Positions 34,501-37,630 of a stretch of DNA of 37,630 nucleotides are shown here, in pieces. The notes under the pieces were generated by a model. It was given only the letters and a program-made list of their open reading frames with translations. It did no database searches and had not been told where the DNA came from. The position numbers and the translations under genes were made by a program. The number at the start of each line of letters is the position of its first letter. The stretch's first letter is position 1. Origin of the DNA: Maribellus maritimus (GTDB lineage: Bacteria > Bacteroidota > Bacteroidia > Bacteroidales > Prolixibacteraceae); the NCBI RefSeq assembly GCF_022267315.1, contig NZ_JAIKLE010000049.1:1-37630 (forward strand). Direction: 5' to 3'.

Positions 34501-34994
34501 TTGTTGTAATTATGACGGGAATTGGGATTATCTCGTTGGCCGGAATTGTTGTTAATAACGGTATTGTACTTATCGACTACATTGATATTACACGGCAGCG
34601 TAAACGAGACGAGATGGGATTACCCGAAGGAGCTTTCCTGCCTGTTAAAGAAGAAGTAGCCGCTTTGGTTGAAGCAGGAAAAACTCGTTTGCGCCCCGTT
34701 TTGTTAACTGCAATAACCACAGTTCTTGGACTACTGCCTTTGGCAATCGGGTTGAACTTCGACTTTTTCAGGTTATACACACATTTCGACCCGCAATTAA
34801 CGCTCGGAGGTGAGAGCGTCGCTTTCTGGGGGCCAATGTCTTGGACCGTAATCTTCGGATTAACATTCGCAACATTTCTTACGTTGCTGGTTTCTCCTGT
34901 AATGTATATGCTGACCATCCGAATTAATTACCGGATTAAAAAATGGACAGGAAATCTTCCAAAGGCAAACAAAATGCAACAGCTTACAAAATAA
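31563..34994 (+). CDS. RND-family efflux permease
   Basis: An 1143-residue inner-membrane pump of the AcrB/HAE type: twelve transmembrane helices with two large periplasmic loops. The first helix is followed by PREAMPEIVVPYIFVQTIYPGNSPEDIENLIT, a classic porter-domain start. Helix 4 contains LGMLVDNAIVVVENVY; Asp415 matches AcrB Asp407, but the Asp408 position is Asn416. In helix 10 the AcrB Lys940 position is Asn998 (GIVVNNGIVLIDY). The protein is longer than AcrB, with an extra hydrophobic stretch near residues 515-545. It ends the tetR-tolC-adaptor-RND operon, followed by a strong terminator. The export substrate is unknown. Confidence 0.94.
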   Translation: MVKEKESNIQNIQRKFKPTYLALKNKTTVYIFTALLVFFGMFSYNQMPREAMPEIVVPYIFVQTIYPGNSPEDIENLITRPIEQELKGMKGIKDVTSASYQDVSTIFIEFNTDVTIKQALQDTKDRVDKSKSELPDDLDSDPLVTDFDLSEFPIMNVNISGDFSMRDLKKYAEVLQDEFESFKEISEVNIRGIEEREIQINVDPYKLDAVGLSFNDIALAIQFENITVGAGEFTADQTRRIIRTEGDYKNVEQIANTIIKVNSGKPVYVRDIATVVDGYKERSTIARLNDKPVVTLSVTKKSGENILDASEKVLASIDEQKEMGYIPKNLDVVVTDELTTYIEDTISNLENSIILGMILVTFILFLFLGFRNALFSGLAIPLSMFLSFVILQQTGITLNSMVLYSLILALGMLVDNAIVVVENVYRLHTIGYSKMAATKKGVSEIAFPIISSTMTTLAAFFPLLMWEGVVGEFMSILPKTLIVVLASSLFVALILNPPFIANFIKIDDISRKANVKRGLKNAGILTIIAIPFYLAKIYLLGNILITIAALTALNIVAFRPLARWFQKKFLVWLENIYTRQLRHALTGYWPLVYFGGTIILLIFSMGFYFGSQPRVVFFPDTDPQTVYVTMELPIGTSIDKTDEVSREVEDIVKETLKPVEHIVKSVTTNVGVGKGGMFENESSPNKSLTSISFVEYKLREGLSTSKIMQEISKNLDGFVGARIYVEKEEEGPPTGSPINIDVSGDEFDELIRITDDFVNMIEDDDIPGIDELKLNINVNQPEMLIKVDREKARLYEVSTQEIGMAFRNALYGYEASKFKDGEDEYDIFIRFEEQYRNDVSTLMNQKIQVNDHSIPISAVADFEYSTTYDKISRIDNKRVITISSGVVEGFNANEINERIRQVLQDYDMPNGYSYEFTGEQQEQAESMEFLEFALLIAVALIMIIMVTQFNSFIRPAIIIATVIFSTIGVFLGLGIFKMEFVVIMTGIGIISLAGIVVNNGIVLIDYIDITRQRKRDEMGLPEGAFLPVKEEVAALVEAGKTRLRPVLLTAITTVLGLLPLAIGLNFDFFRLYTHFDPQLTLGGESVAFWGPMSWTVIFGLTFATFLTLLVSPVMYMLTIRINYRIKKWTGNLPKANKMQQLTK

Positions 34995-35006
34995 TACAAA
35001 TTGACA

Positions 35007-35039
35007 AAAAAAGAGGAGGGTTTTGGCCTCCTCTTTTTT
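35007..35039. terminator. Bidirectional terminator between the efflux operon and the S41 protease gene
   Basis: AAAAAAGAGGAGG and CCTCCTCTTTTTT form a perfect 13-bp stem around a 7-base loop, with A and T tracts at the stem base that serve both strands. It begins 12 bases after the RND stop and ends 19 bases from the protease stop. Confidence 0.9.
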
Positions 35040-35058
35040 ATAATATTTTGTTCCCGGC

Positions 35059-36729
35059 TTAATTCATATTAATCACTGTTCCAGGCGTAAAGTAGGCAGC
35101 ATAGGCAGTTTGAGATTCCAAAGCTTCGATTGCTTTTTTTATTCCCTTGTCATCGTTAATCGCAGCGCGAATCGAACCTTTTTGGTAATAATAACGAGAA
35201 ACAATTTCATCTTCTATCAATTCTTTAATTTCATCGCTAAATTCATGTAAATCTTTATCAAGATTGGGTTCCAGTTTTGCCTGTAGCGCTGCAAATTCAT
35301 TTTCAGCAATTTTATAGTACTTTTCATCTTTTGCCGATTTCTTTAACTCTTCCAGAAGCTCTTTTGATTCCGAGTCGTATTCAAAATCATTTTCTTCAAC
35401 AAAATTTTCAAACTGCTGGTAAATATCTTCATTAACTACAAAGTCTTCCGGCTCTGCTATTGATTCGTTCTCACTTGAATATTTAGTGGCAAAATCAAAC
35501 ACTATAAATTTGGTTATCAGAGCAATGCTCAGATTGCTTAATTCTTCAGGTTCAATTTTCAAATCGGGGACTACACCACCACCATCATAAACTTTTCGTC
35601 CTTTTTTAGTAGTGAACTCAGAAATTAAAGAATCGGGAACATGTCCTACACTCCCGTCTTCATTTCTGTGAGAATAATCGAGCGCCTGAATACAGCGCCC
35701 ACTTGGAATATAATATTTAGCTGTAGTAACTTTTAGTTTTGTATTGTAACTCAAATCACGGGTTGTCTGCACCAGTCCCTTTCCAAAAGTACGTGTTCCA
35801 ACAATTATTCCCCGATCCAAATCCTGAATAGCTCCGGCTACGATTTCCGATGCGGAAGCTGAATTACGATTAACCAAAACAGCAATATTGATAGTGGTAT
35901 CGAGCGGTGCTTCCGTGGCTTTATAAACTTTATCCCACTGCTTTACTTTTCCTCTGGTACTTACAATTTCTTCTCCCTGAGGAACAAACATATTTACAAT
36001 TCTCACTGCTTCCATAAGAAGCCCGCCCGGATTTGAGCGCAAATCAAGAATAAGTGATTCAGGTTTATTCTTCTTTAATTCAAGAAAAGCATTTTTCACG
36101 TCCTTACTGCAATTGGCAGTAAAGTTGGAAAGACGAATGTAAGCTGTGTTCTCATCCAGCATACCATAATACGGAACTGCATCAATACTAATCTTCTCAC
36201 GAACGACATCAACTTCAAAAGGTTTCTTTTCGTACGGGCGCTGAATTTTAATTTTTACCGGTTTGTTTGCAGGTCCTTTCAACAGGTTGCTTACATCCTC
36301 TGTACTCATTTCCTCTGTTGATTTTCCTTCAACTTCAAGTATGATGTCTCCGGCTCTTAGTCCTGATTTTTGTGCTGGAAAATCTTCGTACGGCTCCGAA
36401 ATAACAATCTTCCCGTTTTGTTTCCCGATTAAGGCTCCAATACCGGCATATTCACCCGTGGTCATAAAACGAAAGTCCTCAATCTGGTCTTCAGAAATAT
36501 AATTCGTGTAAGGATCCAACGACATTAACATATCGTCGATGCTTTCCTTTACCAGTTTATTTGGACTAATCTCATCTACATAAAACATGTTCAGCTCTCT
36601 AAAAAGAGTGTGGTAAATATCCAGGTTTTTAGCAATCTCAAAGTTCTTCTGATCCTGGGTGAAACTAAAGAAGCCTACCCCTATTACAGCAACGATGGCT
36701 GTTCCTATCCAAAATTTTCTCCAATTCAT
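35059..36729 (-). CDS. C-terminal processing peptidase (S41 family, CtpA/Prc-like)
   Basis: A 556-residue periplasmic, membrane-anchored serine protease that trims or degrades proteins from their C-terminus. I start at ATG 36729 (MNWRKFWIG), with a signal-anchor helix at about 6-23; the longer frame from 36789 adds a polar leader and an AAAGAAAGAG tract sits before the chosen ATG. A PDZ domain lies at about 85-165 (GEYAGIGALI, then SGLRAGDIILEVEGKS). The catalytic Ser292 (SASASEI), Lys317 (FGKG) and Gln321 have the spacing known for CtpB and Prc. The C-terminal 170 residues are a charged helical tail found in Bacteroidota members. It is convergent with the efflux operon. Confidence 0.94.
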   Translation of the reverse strand: MNWRKFWIGTAIVAVIGVGFFSFTQDQKNFEIAKNLDIYHTLFRELNMFYVDEISPNKLVKESIDDMLMSLDPYTNYISEDQIEDFRFMTTGEYAGIGALIGKQNGKIVISEPYEDFPAQKSGLRAGDIILEVEGKSTEEMSTEDVSNLLKGPANKPVKIKIQRPYEKKPFEVDVVREKISIDAVPYYGMLDENTAYIRLSNFTANCSKDVKNAFLELKKNKPESLILDLRSNPGGLLMEAVRIVNMFVPQGEEIVSTRGKVKQWDKVYKATEAPLDTTINIAVLVNRNSASASEIVAGAIQDLDRGIIVGTRTFGKGLVQTTRDLSYNTKLKVTTAKYYIPSGRCIQALDYSHRNEDGSVGHVPDSLISEFTTKKGRKVYDGGGVVPDLKIEPEELSNLSIALITKFIVFDFATKYSSENESIAEPEDFVVNEDIYQQFENFVEENDFEYDSESKELLEELKKSAKDEKYYKIAENEFAALQAKLEPNLDKDLHEFSDEIKELIEDEIVSRYYYQKGSIRAAINDDKGIKKAIEALESQTAYAAYFTPGTVINMN

Positions 36730-37004
36730 CTCTTTCTTTTTTTGTTCTGAATATTTAAAATCCAGAAATTCACAACAATAATTCGTCAAAAATAAAAAAA
36801 CTTACCTGATATCCGTCCTAAAATTCCCAATTCCATTACGTTAAAATAAATTAAAACCAGCAATTTAAAACATAACATTGCTCAAAATATTATATTCCGG
36901 GTTAACGAAAGTTAAAACCTGATTTCTATTAAACCATAAATTGTAATTGTTGTCAAAATCACCAGAAAACAGAACAATTGATTATTTATTTAAATGATGA
37001 AGTT

Positions 37005-37511
37005 ATGAAAACTAAAGTTTTAGGATTATTTATGACAGTTGCTATGATTGTTGCAACTAATGTTTCAGCGCAAAATCCACAGCAGAAAAATGATTTTCGC
37101 AGATGGGACAAAGAGCGCATCGATCGCGACATCAATCCACGAGGTAAACACCAAAGTTTTTTTACAGATGAACAAAAAGAAACTTTAAAAGAAATGCGTT
37201 TGGAAATTGGGAAACAGGTAAAACCGCTCAGAAACGAACTCGGAGAACTCGAAGCCAGGCAACAAACGTTAAGTACAGTTGAAAAGCCGGATATGAATGC
37301 CATTTATAAAAACATTGAAAAGATTTCGGATATAAAAACTGAAATCGCTAAAATTATGGCAAAACACAACCAGGAAATCCGAGGCATGCTCACCGAAGAA
37401 CAATTAATGAAATATGATAAAATGAAAAAAAGACAACAGAACTATCATCATGACTTTGACAAAAGAAACGGGATGGATAGAATGGACAGGCAACGGTTTG
37501 AAAAATCATAA
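37005..37511 (+). CDS. Spy/CpxP-like periplasmic protein (LTxxQ family)
   Basis: A 168-residue secreted helical protein. I start at ATG 37005 (MKTKVLGLFMTVAMIVATNVSAQ), a clean signal peptide cut near residue 23; the longer frame begins with TTG. Two LTxxQ-type motifs are present: FTDEQKETLKEMRLE and LTEEQLMKYDKMKKRQ, separated by a long amphipathic helix. This matches the Spy/CpxP family, whose members act as envelope-stress chaperones or sensors that bind unfolded proteins. The tail is rich in Arg, Asp and Met, unlike the enterobacterial proteins. No cpxRA-like two-component genes lie in the window. Its 275-base upstream region shows no convincing promoter match. Confidence 0.82.
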   Translation: MKTKVLGLFMTVAMIVATNVSAQNPQQKNDFRRWDKERIDRDINPRGKHQSFFTDEQKETLKEMRLEIGKQVKPLRNELGELEARQQTLSTVEKPDMNAIYKNIEKISDIKTEIAKIMAKHNQEIRGMLTEEQLMKYDKMKKRQQNYHHDFDKRNGMDRMDRQRFEKS

Positions 37512-37539
37512 TACTTACTCATTAATCACTTTAGGGAGG

Positions 37540-37630
37540 CTGTCCCAAAAGGATTTTGTATTCGGGTAGGTATCTGAGAAATTTTTCAAATACTCAACTC
37601 TTCAAATACATAATCAGACTTTTGGGACAG
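37540..37630. mobile_element. Element with 12-bp terminal inverted repeats, cut by the window edge (MITE or IS end)
   Basis: CTGTCCCAAAAG (37540-37551) and CTTTTGGGACAG (37619-37630) are perfect inverted repeats with 67 bases between them. Upstream, GGGAGG precedes the left repeat; whether CCTCCC follows the right one cannot be seen. The inside is AT-rich with no complete ORF. The size suggests a miniature inverted-repeat element, or the end of a larger IS whose transposase lies beyond the window. A long-loop terminator of the Spy-like gene is the alternative. Confidence 0.45.

Noticed and set aside
37140..37303. Minus-strand ORF opposite the Spy-like gene
   Set aside because: It is a Ser/Phe-rich shadow of a gene with a clear signal peptide and LTxxQ motifs.
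1..37630. CRISPR arrays, phage genes, rRNA genes and complete insertion sequences
   Set aside because: No regularly spaced repeats, capsid, terminase, integrase or transposase genes and no rRNA-like sequence were seen on either strand.

Overview
The window looks like part of a Bacteroidota chromosome, most plausibly Bacteroidia of the Marinilabiliales/Prolixibacteraceae type. That lineage is my inference from gene content. The markers are an STN-type SusC/SusD pair with an ECF sigma factor and FecR anti-sigma factor, an HU-like/SPOR membrane protein, DUF3810 and DUF5020 proteins, AT-rich spacers, and several Bacteroidota -7 boxes (TAnnTTTG) just upstream of start codons. There is no prophage, CRISPR array, rRNA operon or complete insertion sequence.

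Layout. 1-2981: 3' end of an MTAP-like purine phosphorylase, a Cys-type sulfatase lipoprotein, and a convergent Tat-exported aldo/keto reductase. 3092-4958: dodecin-like protein (-), nitroreductase (+), xylose-isomerase-like TIM-barrel protein (-). 5110-8770: HU/SPOR protein (-), then galE and rfbB (+) for nucleotide sugars. 8894-13799: amidase lipoprotein, RlmN, DUF3810 membrane protein (-), and an unrecognised secreted protein. 13918-15831: M19 dipeptidase and an OmpH/Skp-like chaperone. 15974-22963: ECF sigma factor, FecR, SusC, SusD. 22964-25547: a large imperfect hairpin, a G9 tract, tRNA-Val(GAC), and a purine-permease/DUF5020 operon (-). 25622-28155: second Tat aldo/keto reductase, DUF2461 protein (-), IspD. 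28390-34994: TetR-TolC-adaptor-RND efflux operon. 35059-37511: S41 processing protease (-) and a Spy/CpxP-like protein. 37540-37630: an inverted-repeat element cut by the window edge.

Functional units. (1) The sigma/FecR/SusC/SusD set is a self-contained trans-envelope signalling and uptake locus, but no degradative enzyme lies beside it. (2) The DUF5020 protein and NCS2 permease form a two-gene operon behind a well-placed promoter, suggesting outer- plus inner-membrane uptake of nucleobases or nucleosides. (3) The efflux operon encodes its own regulator and all three pump parts. Its RND subunit lacks two of the three AcrB proton-relay residues I can align. Several other genes (Skp-like, Spy-like, S41 protease, SPOR protein) serve the envelope.

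Start codons were moved inward in several genes where the longest open frame began with an upstream TTG, GTG or ATG that did not fit the family or the signal peptide. I found no clear new defence or mobile system. The best leads are the G9 tract next to a frame-shifted small ORF, the structured leaders in the sigma/FecR/SusC locus, the RND relay substitutions, the HU/SPOR protein, the DUF5020/permease pair, and the terminal inverted-repeat element.
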